In this document: positions 11,054 through 19,275 of the stretch, piece after piece
Numbering within the stretch: position 1 is the stretch's first letter
Layout: every line of letters begins with the position of its first letter
Assembly: GCA_963169765.1 (NCBI GenBank)
Contig: CAUJEN010000138.1
Span: 23,444-87,443 of the forward strand
DNA: 64,000 bases
Reading direction: 5' to 3'
Source of the DNA: QWHO01 sp021404945
Lineage (GTDB): Bacteria > Vulcanimicrobiota > Xenobia > Xenobiales > QWHO01
Translations under genes and position numbers: made by a program
The notes under the pieces: generated by a model
What the model was told of the DNA's origin: nothing
The model's input: only the letters and a program-made list of their open reading frames with translations
The model's database searches: none

Positions 11054-13195
11054 TCAGCTTTGACCGGATCTTGGCAAACGCAGGCGAAAGGTGGCCCCCT
11101 TTCCTGGCACCGACGCGACCGTCAAGCTTCCACCGTGGCGGGAGACGATCTCGCGGGACACGGAAAGCCCGAGCCCTGTCCCCTGACCTGCCGGCTTGGT
11201 AGTGAAGAACGGCTCGAAAATCTCTTCTTGCATGCCGGGCGGAATTCCGGGGCCCCGGTCGGAAACTGACAGCTCGACGAAATCGGGCCCGGCGCAAGTG
11301 CGCAGACGAATCTCACAGGCCGATGCTCCCTCGCTCAGCACGGCGTCGCGCGCATTGAGCAGCAGGTTGCTTACGACCTGCTGCAACTCGTGCGCATCGA
11401 CCTGAATGGGTGGAAGGGAATCGACCAGCTCCAGCTCCAGCGACAGTCCCGGGGGTCGAAGCTGGCCCCCGAGAAGCTCGAGTGTATCGCGCACGATCTG
11501 ACCGAGACTGGCGTCGGTCTGAGTATCCACCGCGTCGCGAGCATAGTAGAGCAGTTTCTGGATGATCTCCTGGCAGCGCTCGCTGGCCCTCTCGGCCTCC
11601 TCCAGCCTGGACTGCACCGCACCCCGATGGCCCATCTCAAGGTCGAGGCGCGCCATCTCGATAGAGACCAGGGCCGAGCAAAGGGGCGTATTCAGCTCGT
11701 GGGCGATGCCCGCGGCGAGCTGTCCCACCGCGGCCAGCTTGGAAGCCTGCACCAGCTGAGCCTGGGCGCTGATGGCCTCATGGTGCAGGGCGGCATTGCG
11801 CAGCGCGACCCCGGCCTGGTAGCAGATCAGGCTCAGGACATCGAGTTGCTCGGGAGCATAGGGTGCCTCGGTGGCCAGCGCGATGGTGGCCTCTATCCCC
11901 CGCTCGGAGAGCGCGGGACAGACCACCCAGCCCTCGGCCTGCGTCGGCTGCCCGGCCTGCACCAGCACGTCCGGGGGATTCGACGGCTCGGGCCAGTAGC
12001 GTGGATTCGAGGCCAGGATGGCCCCGTGGTGGTGAGGTAGTGTCAGCCGTAGCAGCTCCTGGAGGCGAGCCAGGATCTCCTCCGATTTCAGGCCCGAGGT
12101 CAGCCGCCTGGCGCTTTCGAGCAAGAAAGCCAGGCGCTCGACCCACACTTTGAGCCGAGCATTTGCCCGCTGGTGCAGCCCCAGAGCCTCCTGCCCCGCT
12201 GCAAAGCGCCGTGCAGACTGGATCCCCAGACCGCCAGCCCCGGCCAGCACCAGCAAGAACTGTCGCTCCAGCGGCAGGAAAGTCTCGGGGCAACGCTCCA
12301 CCAGCAGGACCGCCTCTCTCTGCATCGGAAGCGCAGCGCGGGAGCCTTCCACCACCACCGAGCCGGACTCGGCGCAGCGCCGGGCCAGCGGGTCGGTCTG
12401 CTGACCGAGCAGGGTGATCGTGGCACTCTGGCAGGGCACGAGCTGGGTGGCGGCCTCCAGAATCGTCTCAACCACGCCCTGGAGACTCTCCTGCCCGGCC
12501 AGCTCACCTGAGAGCTCCTGCAGCAGCCCGCGCTCCAGCGATTCGCACTCGAGCGCATCGCGTGTTCTGTCAAGTTTTTTTCCGACCTGACGCAGGGCCT
12601 CGTGAGCTTTTCGCTCCCGAGCCTGGAGACTGGCACGGCCGACCCGCGTGGCCTCCTGGCGCCTCAGGTGGATGCGCGCCAGTTGGTGACCTCCCAGGAG
12701 CACAGGAGCTGGCAGCAGACAGGCCCAGGGAGAGACCGCTTGAAGTGAAGCCATCGCAGGGCCGAGAAGGACGACGCAGCCGACCCGGAAGAGCTCCAGC
12801 ACACGCTCGGAGGAGGACGGCCAGAGCTGTGCCAGCAGACTGAAGCTCACCACTCCCGCGACGGGTTGCGGCCAGAATGTCAATACGGCCAGACTCATCA
12901 GGGCAGGTACGCGGGCGGTAAGGTCCTCCTGGCGCTCTGCCAGAGGCAACCGCAGCAGGACGGCCAGAACCAGAGCGACTGCACCCGAGGCCGGTCCTTG
13001 TAAGATTCCCAGGGCCATGACGGGTGCAGCGCACAGCGAGAAGCGACCCCGCGGAGCGACGGGGACAGCCTCCAGCTCGAGCCAGATCGTCAGTGTGGTC
13101 AACAGGACGAGCGCCGGGCCGAGCTCGGGGAGATGGGCACGGAGCGCCACCGTGGCCAGCGCGACCGCTCCCAGGACGAAAGCCAGCGCTCTCAA
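11054..13195 (-). CDS. Membrane sensor histidine kinase with GAF domains (HK1)
   Basis: 713 aa, TTG start overlapping the PilC-like stop by four bases (TTGA). Residues 1-175 hold about six hydrophobic segments. A GAF-like domain spans about 225-335 and a second about 360-470. The DHp helix has the phospho-acceptor His499 in GIAHELNTPL, and the ATPase has N box LLLNARDAV (611-619), DRGPG (646-650) and GTGLGLS (672-678). It lacks a receiver domain, so the response regulator at 14774-15634 is the obvious partner. It is clearly paralogous to HK2 at 15660-17990. Confidence 0.92.
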   Translation of the reverse strand: MRALAFVLGAVALATVALRAHLPELGPALVLLTTLTIWLELEAVPVAPRGRFSLCAAPVMALGILQGPASGAVALVLAVLLRLPLAERQEDLTARVPALMSLAVLTFWPQPVAGVVSFSLLAQLWPSSSERVLELFRVGCVVLLGPAMASLQAVSPWACLLPAPVLLGGHQLARIHLRRQEATRVGRASLQARERKAHEALRQVGKKLDRTRDALECESLERGLLQELSGELAGQESLQGVVETILEAATQLVPCQSATITLLGQQTDPLARRCAESGSVVVEGSRAALPMQREAVLLVERCPETFLPLERQFLLVLAGAGGLGIQSARRFAAGQEALGLHQRANARLKVWVERLAFLLESARRLTSGLKSEEILARLQELLRLTLPHHHGAILASNPRYWPEPSNPPDVLVQAGQPTQAEGWVVCPALSERGIEATIALATEAPYAPEQLDVLSLICYQAGVALRNAALHHEAISAQAQLVQASKLAAVGQLAAGIAHELNTPLCSALVSIEMARLDLEMGHRGAVQSRLEEAERASERCQEIIQKLLYYARDAVDTQTDASLGQIVRDTLELLGGQLRPPGLSLELELVDSLPPIQVDAHELQQVVSNLLLNARDAVLSEGASACEIRLRTCAGPDFVELSVSDRGPGIPPGMQEEIFEPFFTTKPAGQGTGLGLSVSREIVSRHGGSLTVASVPGKGATFRLRLPRSGQS

Positions 13196-14739
13196 AGGCG
13201 ATTGATGACCTCGACGACCGGCAGCAAGGTGGCCAGGGCCATGAAGGCGCTCAGCGCGCCGGCGAAACAGAGCAGGATCGGCTCGGCGAGACGGGTGGCA
13301 TTGTTGAGGGCGGTCTCCACCTCTTCCTCATACGACCGGGAGACGCGCAGCAGGATCGCATCCAGGTTGGCCGTCTCGGTACCGATATGGATCATCGAGG
13401 TCACCAGCGGTGGAAAGACGCCATAGCGCTCCAGAGCCAGCGCCAGGTCATCACCCTGGCGGAAAGCCTGGACCGCGCGATCGAAGTTCTTCCCAAGCGC
13501 GTCGTTGGTGCAGACCTCGCGCGCCATGGCAAGTGCCCGCATCATGGGGATGCCCACCTGCACGGCGCAGCAGAGCACATAGAGCATCCGCGCGGTCAGC
13601 GTCTTCTCCACCAGAGGACCGATCAAGGGAAGCTCGAGAATCTTCGCGTGCACTGCCATCCGCAACTGCGGGATCTGCTGGACCAACTTGCCGAGCCAGG
13701 CGACCGCCAGCCCGATCACGCCGGCCGCAACCAGCAGGATCCAGGGGGACCGGAGCACTCCCGAGGCGGCCACCATCACCCGGGTCGGCCAGGGCAGCTC
13801 CCCGCCGAACAGCGAGAAAAGACCGCTGTCCCTCGGTCCCAGAATCAGCACGAAAAGCACGGCCACGGCCAGGATCACCAGCAACAGCACCGACGGGTAG
13901 GTCATCGCCGACACGACGGCTCGTCGCTGGCGCAGCTGAACCTCGGTCAGATCGGCCAGCTTGCCGACCGCCTCGAAAAGCGACCCCGTTTGCTCGCCCA
14001 TAGCTACCAGGCCGACTGCCGTCGGGTGAAACACGTTGCTGAGATAGTCCGCCCCCATGATGTGGCTCAAGGTCCGACCTGAATTCAAGGCCTGAACCAG
14101 GTCCTCGAGCACTTCTGCAAGGCGCGGGTCTTCCTCGGAGCGCTGCAGGAAGTCTAGCGCTCTCTGCACCGTCACTCCGGCTGCGAGCATCGTCGCCAGG
14201 CGGCGATAGAACACCACGACCCTGTCGCCCGGCACACGGATGGTCTGGACACGCTCGCGGGGAGCTGCAGCGGCGCTCACCTCGAGCAGGGCCGGGTAAC
14301 GGGCCATCAAGCTGTTGCGCGCACGCTCGATGGACGGCGCCGTGAGGAAACCCTCCTGGAGGCGACCGTCTCCATCCCGGACACGGTATTTGAATCGAGT
14401 GGCGCGGGAGAGCCTCTCCGACCAGCTCCCTGGCCTCGAATCGGGCCTCGAATCAGGTGGAGAGGCCCCGGTCCTCGGCATGGCGGAAACCGGCTCGAGG
14501 GGAGGCCCCCCCGTCTGACGCCGGCCGGCAGGGGCCTCAGGGGGCGGAGTTTTGATGGGTGTTGCAGTTGGGGGGGACGGGGTGGGGCCGGTTGAAGGCG
14601 CATCCGGACGCAGATTGAGGAGGGCGCTCGCGACATCTGCCTCGCTCAGGTCCCCAAAAGCACCCAGCAACGAGCGAGCGGCTTCCCGCTCCTCCGGGGT
14701 CAGCTGGGAATCGTCCGGATTGGGCGTCACGCTTGACAA
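13192..14739 (-). CDS. pilC: PilC/GspF-family inner-membrane platform protein with long N-terminal extension
   Basis: 515 aa. From about residue 115 it is a GspF/PilC protein: two related halves, each with a cytoplasmic helical bundle and membrane segments (VLLLVILAVAVLFVLILG near 290, ILLVAAGVIGLAVAWL, and a C-terminal LLCFAGALSAFMALATLLP). The first ~115 residues are an acidic helical piece (TPEEREAARSLLGAFGDL) and a Pro-rich linker, absent from the second PilC-like protein at 53217-54425. Such proteins form the platform that the pilus or secretion ATPases act on. It lies between a response regulator and HK1, which suggests regulated assembly. Confidence 0.88.
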   Translation of the reverse strand: MSSVTPNPDDSQLTPEEREAARSLLGAFGDLSEADVASALLNLRPDAPSTGPTPSPPTATPIKTPPPEAPAGRRQTGGPPLEPVSAMPRTGASPPDSRPDSRPGSWSERLSRATRFKYRVRDGDGRLQEGFLTAPSIERARNSLMARYPALLEVSAAAAPRERVQTIRVPGDRVVVFYRRLATMLAAGVTVQRALDFLQRSEEDPRLAEVLEDLVQALNSGRTLSHIMGADYLSNVFHPTAVGLVAMGEQTGSLFEAVGKLADLTEVQLRQRRAVVSAMTYPSVLLLVILAVAVLFVLILGPRDSGLFSLFGGELPWPTRVMVAASGVLRSPWILLVAAGVIGLAVAWLGKLVQQIPQLRMAVHAKILELPLIGPLVEKTLTARMLYVLCCAVQVGIPMMRALAMAREVCTNDALGKNFDRAVQAFRQGDDLALALERYGVFPPLVTSMIHIGTETANLDAILLRVSRSYEEEVETALNNATRLAEPILLCFAGALSAFMALATLLPVVEVINRL

Positions 14740-14773
14740 CCTTTCGGGATCTGCAAAGCAACTCCCGCAATCC

Positions 14774-15634
14774 TCAACCCCAGAGTTTCTCGTGGAGCTC
14801 CTTCAGCTTGGGAGAGGCCTCCAACTGCTCGGGGGCCATGCAGCGGATTTGAGGAGCCACCCGAAGCAGCTCGGGGGAGACCTCGCCATTGCGCAAGCGC
14901 TGATAGAAACGGGCAAAGCGCTCGGGGTGGACGCCCTCCCCGGCGCGTCTGGGAACGCTGATTCCGCTCCTGGAAAGAGCAGCGATCCTGTCGATGAGCA
15001 ACTGGTACGATTGAGCCGTTTCCTTCTCATCCATCTGCCCGTGCCGGCGCATCAGACGCTCGAACTCGTCCCAAATCGAGAGAGCCTCGTCGCGCGTCAG
15101 CTTGCGTGAGCGCACCCCCACGAAGAAGCTCTGGAAGCTGAGATCGCGCAGCTCCTCCCACTTGCGGGTCTGCTCGGCGCGGCGGCCCAGCAATCCACGC
15201 ACCAGAGGACTGAGCAGACTGAGGTAGCCTTCGCGCTCGCGCCCCTCGTCCAGCACGCGCTTGATGGAAACCAGCAGATCTCTGACTTTGAAGGGTTTGT
15301 AGAGATAATCGTCAGCCTCCAGCGCGAGTGCCCTGGCGGGCGCGTCGGTGCTGGCGTAACCCGTCATGATGATGCTCTTGAGGCCGGGCTGAGCCTGACG
15401 CAGGGCGGCCAGTGTCTCAAGCCCGTCCATCCCCTCCATTCGCACGTCGGTTAGCATCAGGTCGAATCGCCGACGGCTGCCTATGGCGATCGCTTCAGAG
15501 CCGGAGCGCGCCTCGTGGACATCGAACTTCTGCTGCCCGAGAAACTCCACCAGCAGCGAACGCAGCTGGGTATCATCCTCTAAAACCAGGATGCTGCTCA
15601 AGACGGGCCGGTTTTCGCGCGGGTAAGGAAGCAT
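14774..15634 (-). CDS. Response regulator with helical output domain
   Basis: 286 aa from the ATG at 15634; an upstream ATG at 15682 would run into the divergent HK2 gene. The receiver domain shows LVLEDD, the phospho-acceptor Asp in LMLTDVRMEGMDG, the conserved Thr region IIMTGYAS and the Lys in YLYKPF. The C-terminal ~150 residues are helical and not a DNA-binding domain I recognise, so output may be protein-protein contact. Position between two paralogous kinases and a PilC-like gene suggests it serves pilus control. Confidence 0.85.
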   Translation of the reverse strand: MLPYPRENRPVLSSILVLEDDTQLRSLLVEFLGQQKFDVHEARSGSEAIAIGSRRRFDLMLTDVRMEGMDGLETLAALRQAQPGLKSIIMTGYASTDAPARALALEADDYLYKPFKVRDLLVSIKRVLDEGREREGYLSLLSPLVRGLLGRRAEQTRKWEELRDLSFQSFFVGVRSRKLTRDEALSIWDEFERLMRRHGQMDEKETAQSYQLLIDRIAALSRSGISVPRRAGEGVHPERFARFYQRLRNGEVSPELLRVAPQIRCMAPEQLEASPKLKELHEKLWG

Positions 15635-15659
15635 CCCTGCAGGAAGCGAAACAGGCAGG

Positions 15660-17990
15660 ATGGACCGCGCCCGTCTCCACATACTGCTAGCCTGCCTTTG
15701 CGCAGTGGTGGTCGTGGTGGCTCAACGCAGCTCTCGACCTGAGCCCTCGGCGGCTCTCCTGGCAGGGCTCTCGGTGGTCCTGGCGGTCGCATCCGTCAGG
15801 CTGCCCGAGCAGGGATTCTACTCGGCCTTCTTCGGTCCGGCTCTGGCGCTCGCTCTCACGCCAGGCGGCCCACTGCTTGCCCTGATCGCCGTGGTTGGTG
15901 GGCTCGCTCTGCGAGCAGCTCTCCGCCCCGCGCAGCTCGGCTTCGTGACGGCCGACCTGCTGGCCGGGCTGGCCAGCCTGGCGGCGCTGTCGGTGGTGCG
16001 CGAGCCGGCTCTGCGACCGGTGCTGGCCCTGGCGGTCTATCTCCCCCTGGCCTGGCGCCTGCCGACCGAAGGCATTCGCTCGAGCGCCTGGATTCGGCAC
16101 TGGGAGATGATCCGTTTGCTGTTGGGATTTTCAGCCCTGCTGGGCGTTTCGGTCGCGCTCCTCGGCCCTCCAGGCTACTGGCTACTGCTGGCCTTCCCGG
16201 GACTTCAGCTCCTGGCCGCCTTCCTCCCTGGCGCCTCGGCGCAGGAGGAGCGCGAGGCTTACGAGCAGTACGAGGAGCAGACCCGAGCCGCGCTGATGGG
16301 GACCTGTGAAGAGCTGAACCTGACGGGTCAGGCCCACCAACTAGAAAGCCGGGAGCGAGAGATCCTGCAAGGGCTCAGCGCGAGGCTGGCTGGCAGTCCC
16401 GACCTGGCGACCAGCCTGGAGATGATCACGAGCGCTGTGCGGCACGAGATCGACTGTCAGAGCGTGGCTATCTTTCTGGCCGAGGAGTCGCGCCTGGTCC
16501 CTCGGGGCTTTCGAACTCCGTTCGCGAGCCGCCTCGAAGGCGAAGCTCGGCTTCAAGACGGGGAGCCAATTGTGGAGGAGTGCTGGCGCACGGGTGCGGT
16601 CACCGCCGGCTCGGGGCGAACGCTGTTCACGGGAGAGCAGACCGCTGTGGCAATGCCGCTGCCGGGCCAGGGCGTCCTCTACGTCGGGCGCCCCGCGTCG
16701 GGCAGCTTTGGCCCCGACGAGCGGCGGCTCTTGATCGCGTTGGCCGGGGCAGCTGGCCTGGGAATCCAGTCTGCGCGCCGATTCGAAGGTCAGCGGGTGG
16801 CCCTCGAGCTGCACGAGCGGGCCCACGCCAAGCTGGCGGTCTGGGCGGAGCGTCTGGCTTTCTTGCTTCAGGGAGCCCGTTCTCTGTCGGCGGATCTCAA
16901 CCGCCAGCAGGTGCTCGAGCGCACGCGTCGTTTGCTCGAAACAACTTTGCCGCACGAGGCCGGCGCGATCTTGCTCTTTGAGCCCGAGACCAGAGTGGCC
17001 TGGCCAACCCGGTTCGGTTCGCCGGCCGTGGAGGAAGTCTCCCGGCTGGTCAGCTTCGACCAGAAGCCTCTCCTGGTCGAAGCTCGGGCTCAGTTTCGAG
17101 GCCCGGACCTGGGGATGGAGAGCTTCATCGCCTGCCCGATCGGCAAGCTTGGGACGATCTTGCTGGCCTGCTCGAGAACCGCTTTCACCCGTGAGCAGCA
17201 GGATATTCTCGAGCTGATAGCCTTCCAGGCCGAGGTGGCCTTCCAGAACGCGGCCCTGCACCAACAGCTGCGCTCCAGCCAGGCCCGACTGGTTCATTCC
17301 TCCAAACTGGCGGCAGTGGGACAACTGGCCGCCGGGGTGGCTCACGAGCTCAACACGCCTCTGTGTGCCGCTCAGGTGGCCCTGGAGATGGCTGCGCTGG
17401 ATGAGGATCCGGCCGCTCTGGACGCGCATCTGGCCGAGGCCGAGGAGGCCGAGGGACGCTGCCGTGACATCATCCAGAAGCTCCTTTACTTTGCCCGTCG
17501 AAGCCAGGAGCCAGAAGCGACCTGCGACCTCAATCAAGTGGTGCGGGATACCCTGGAGCTGCTGGGCCACCAGCTCTCTCTGGATGGCGTGCAGCTTCGT
17601 TACGAGTTGGGAGAGCTTCCCGTCGTCCGGGCCGACTCCAGGGAGCTTCAGCAGGTCGTCACGGCGCTCTTGCTCAATGCGCGCGAAGCAGCTCTGGACC
17701 CGGCCGCTCACTCGCGCGAGATTCGGCTGGTGACGAAGGCCTTCCCGACCTCGGTCGGATTGCTCGTAGCCGATCGCGGACCGGGCGTCGAGCCCGAGCT
17801 GCGCGATCGCATCTTCGACCCGTTCTTTACCACGCGCCCCGTAGGCCGGGGCGCGGGGCTGGGACTGTCGGTCAGCCGCCAGATTTTGAGCCAGTTTGGT
17901 GCTACGCTCGAGCTGGTGGAGACAGCTGGACCGGGGGCCAGTTTCCGGGTCGACCTGCCGCTCCCCCCAGCTCCTGCCCTGGCAGGCTGA
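15660..17990 (+). CDS. Membrane sensor histidine kinase with GAF domains (HK2)
   Basis: 776 aa, transcribed away from the response regulator. It has the same layout as HK1: several N-terminal membrane helices (1-190), coiled coil, GAF-like domain (about 240-375), second GAF-like domain (about 400-530), DHp with His562 in GVAHELNTPL, and an ATPase with LLLNAREAA, DRGPGV and GAGLGLSVS. Shared phrases with HK1 (SKLAAVGQLAAG, AAGLGIQSARRF-type) show recent common origin. The N-terminal sensor regions differ more, so the two may sense different signals and converge on one regulator. Confidence 0.92.
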   Translation: MDRARLHILLACLCAVVVVVAQRSSRPEPSAALLAGLSVVLAVASVRLPEQGFYSAFFGPALALALTPGGPLLALIAVVGGLALRAALRPAQLGFVTADLLAGLASLAALSVVREPALRPVLALAVYLPLAWRLPTEGIRSSAWIRHWEMIRLLLGFSALLGVSVALLGPPGYWLLLAFPGLQLLAAFLPGASAQEEREAYEQYEEQTRAALMGTCEELNLTGQAHQLESREREILQGLSARLAGSPDLATSLEMITSAVRHEIDCQSVAIFLAEESRLVPRGFRTPFASRLEGEARLQDGEPIVEECWRTGAVTAGSGRTLFTGEQTAVAMPLPGQGVLYVGRPASGSFGPDERRLLIALAGAAGLGIQSARRFEGQRVALELHERAHAKLAVWAERLAFLLQGARSLSADLNRQQVLERTRRLLETTLPHEAGAILLFEPETRVAWPTRFGSPAVEEVSRLVSFDQKPLLVEARAQFRGPDLGMESFIACPIGKLGTILLACSRTAFTREQQDILELIAFQAEVAFQNAALHQQLRSSQARLVHSSKLAAVGQLAAGVAHELNTPLCAAQVALEMAALDEDPAALDAHLAEAEEAEGRCRDIIQKLLYFARRSQEPEATCDLNQVVRDTLELLGHQLSLDGVQLRYELGELPVVRADSRELQQVVTALLLNAREAALDPAAHSREIRLVTKAFPTSVGLLVADRGPGVEPELRDRIFDPFFTTRPVGRGAGLGLSVSRQILSQFGATLELVETAGPGASFRVDLPLPPAPALAG

Positions 17991-18008
17991 CGCAAAACTC
18001 CTGCACGG

Positions 18009-18794
18009 TCAGTTCCTGGGGAAAACGGACAGCGTGCGCACCACCGTAGACGGGTTGTCGTGAAGGGGAGCGACCCCCACCCGGACCTTCCTCCTCAGCT
18101 CATCCAGAGATGCGGCCCGAAGGTCTACCAGCACCTCGCCAGGGAAACGCGGGTCAGGCGGACGCCGGACCTCGAACCAGAGCATCTGGAAGGCCACCGA
18201 CTCCACTCGGGTCACCCCCGGCTCGGCCAGCATCGCCGAGACATCCGTCCCATTGGGCCGGGTCAGGTAAGGGGTCACGTCGGCCAGCAGGGTCTCTGCG
18301 GTCTACGGATTGGTGAGGTCGCCTGGAGGGGCCTGGTCGATGACCTTGCGGACAAGCACCTTGTGAGGGCAGCGATCATCCAGCCCTCCGGGACCGGCTC
18401 CCCCGGCGCAATCCGAGTGAGTGCTGGGGACCACCAGGTAGTACAGGATGTTCTGGAGCCAGAGCGGCGTGCCGTCCGGCTTGCGAGCTGCCTGTTGGGT
18501 GACCGGGTCGATGGCTGACAAAAACCACAATGCATGCCCGTCGCCGCTCGAGGCCAGGCTCGCGGGGACGACCGACTGGGCCATCTCCGAGCCGGAAGAT
18601 TGCAGCAGGTCGAGCTTTAGGAATCTCTGGGCACGGGCCAATTGCAGCGATGCCGAATGCTCCCCGGAAACCCTGCGCCAGCTCAGGGCGCCCTGGCTCA
18701 GCATCATAGAGCCCAGCAATCCAAGCATGGTGAAGAGGGCCATGGCGATCAGCAACTCCAGGACACTGAAGCCGCCCCGACGGTCAGGGCTCAT
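18009..18794 (-). pseudogene. PilW-like prepilin gene interrupted by an in-frame TAG
   Basis: The ATG at 18794 overlaps the PilV-like gene. The first 163 codons give a prepilin with cleavage motif GGFSVLELLIAM and the hydrophobic helix. TAG at 18303-18305 ends it after DLTNP. The same frame then continues without a gap for about 96 codons (TAETLLADVTPYLTRP to a TGA at 18009-18011), with normal coding character. One base change in a CAG or similar codon would restore a 261-aa minor pilin. Several neighbours use TAG as their normal stop, so code reassignment is unlikely. Nonsense mutation, assembly error or readthrough remain possible. Confidence 0.8.
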
Positions 18795-19275
18795 TGCCCT
18801 GCTCACTGATGACCCGGCTGGTCTGATACTGCAGCTGCCCGTAACCTGCGCGAGCTCCATCCTGACTCATCCACCAGACGGCAATGTCGACTTTTTTTAA
18901 CCGATTGCCAGCGATAGCCCCCCCCACGGGCAAGCCGCCCGCGTCCCGGACCGTGCTGGCGTAGATGGCATACTGAAACAGCGTCGGGCCGACCTGCTCC
19001 TGGCCGGCGCTGAAAGGCGACACGGAGACCGGGAACTCCTGGTCCCAGAAGCGCGCCTTGTCGCCCGCAGGGCTATCATCTTGCACCAGCTGGACCTGCC
19101 GGGTCAGCTGGCGGTCGGCGACGGCCGCGGCGGTCCCCCGGTCGATCCCCTTCTGGCTTGCCCTCATGGCGCTGGCGCACACCGAGGCAATTGCCATCAA
19201 GGCCAGGGCCAGGATGCCCAGCCCCAGAACGACCTCCATCAAGCTGAAGGCGCCCGCTTTGTCAGTGGATGGCAT
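18784..19275 (-). CDS. PilV-like type IV minor prepilin
   Basis: 163 aa. The N-terminus has a short leader ending at Gly-Ala, then FSLMEVVLGLGILALALMAIAS, the class III signal with Glu at +5 needed for prepilin peptidase and assembly. The mature part has a globular C-terminal domain without clear family motifs. It overlaps the PilX-like gene by 14 bases and the PilW-like gene by 11, so the three form one tightly coupled unit. Confidence 0.82.
   Translation of the reverse strand: MPSTDKAGAFSLMEVVLGLGILALALMAIASVCASAMRASQKGIDRGTAAAVADRQLTRQVQLVQDDSPAGDKARFWDQEFPVSVSPFSAGQEQVGPTLFQYAIYASTVRDAGGLPVGGAIAGNRLKKVDIAVWWMSQDGARAGYGQLQYQTSRVISEQGNEP

Noticed and set aside
14552..15109. 185-aa plus-strand frame antisense to the PilC-like and response-regulator genes
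   Set aside because: It covers parts of two well-supported genes and has no ribosome binding site or recognisable domain.
18303..18305. TAG as a reassigned sense codon
   Set aside because: TAG is the normal stop of several genes here (for example at 7582, 29497, 43419, 56000 and 63088), so only this gene is affected.
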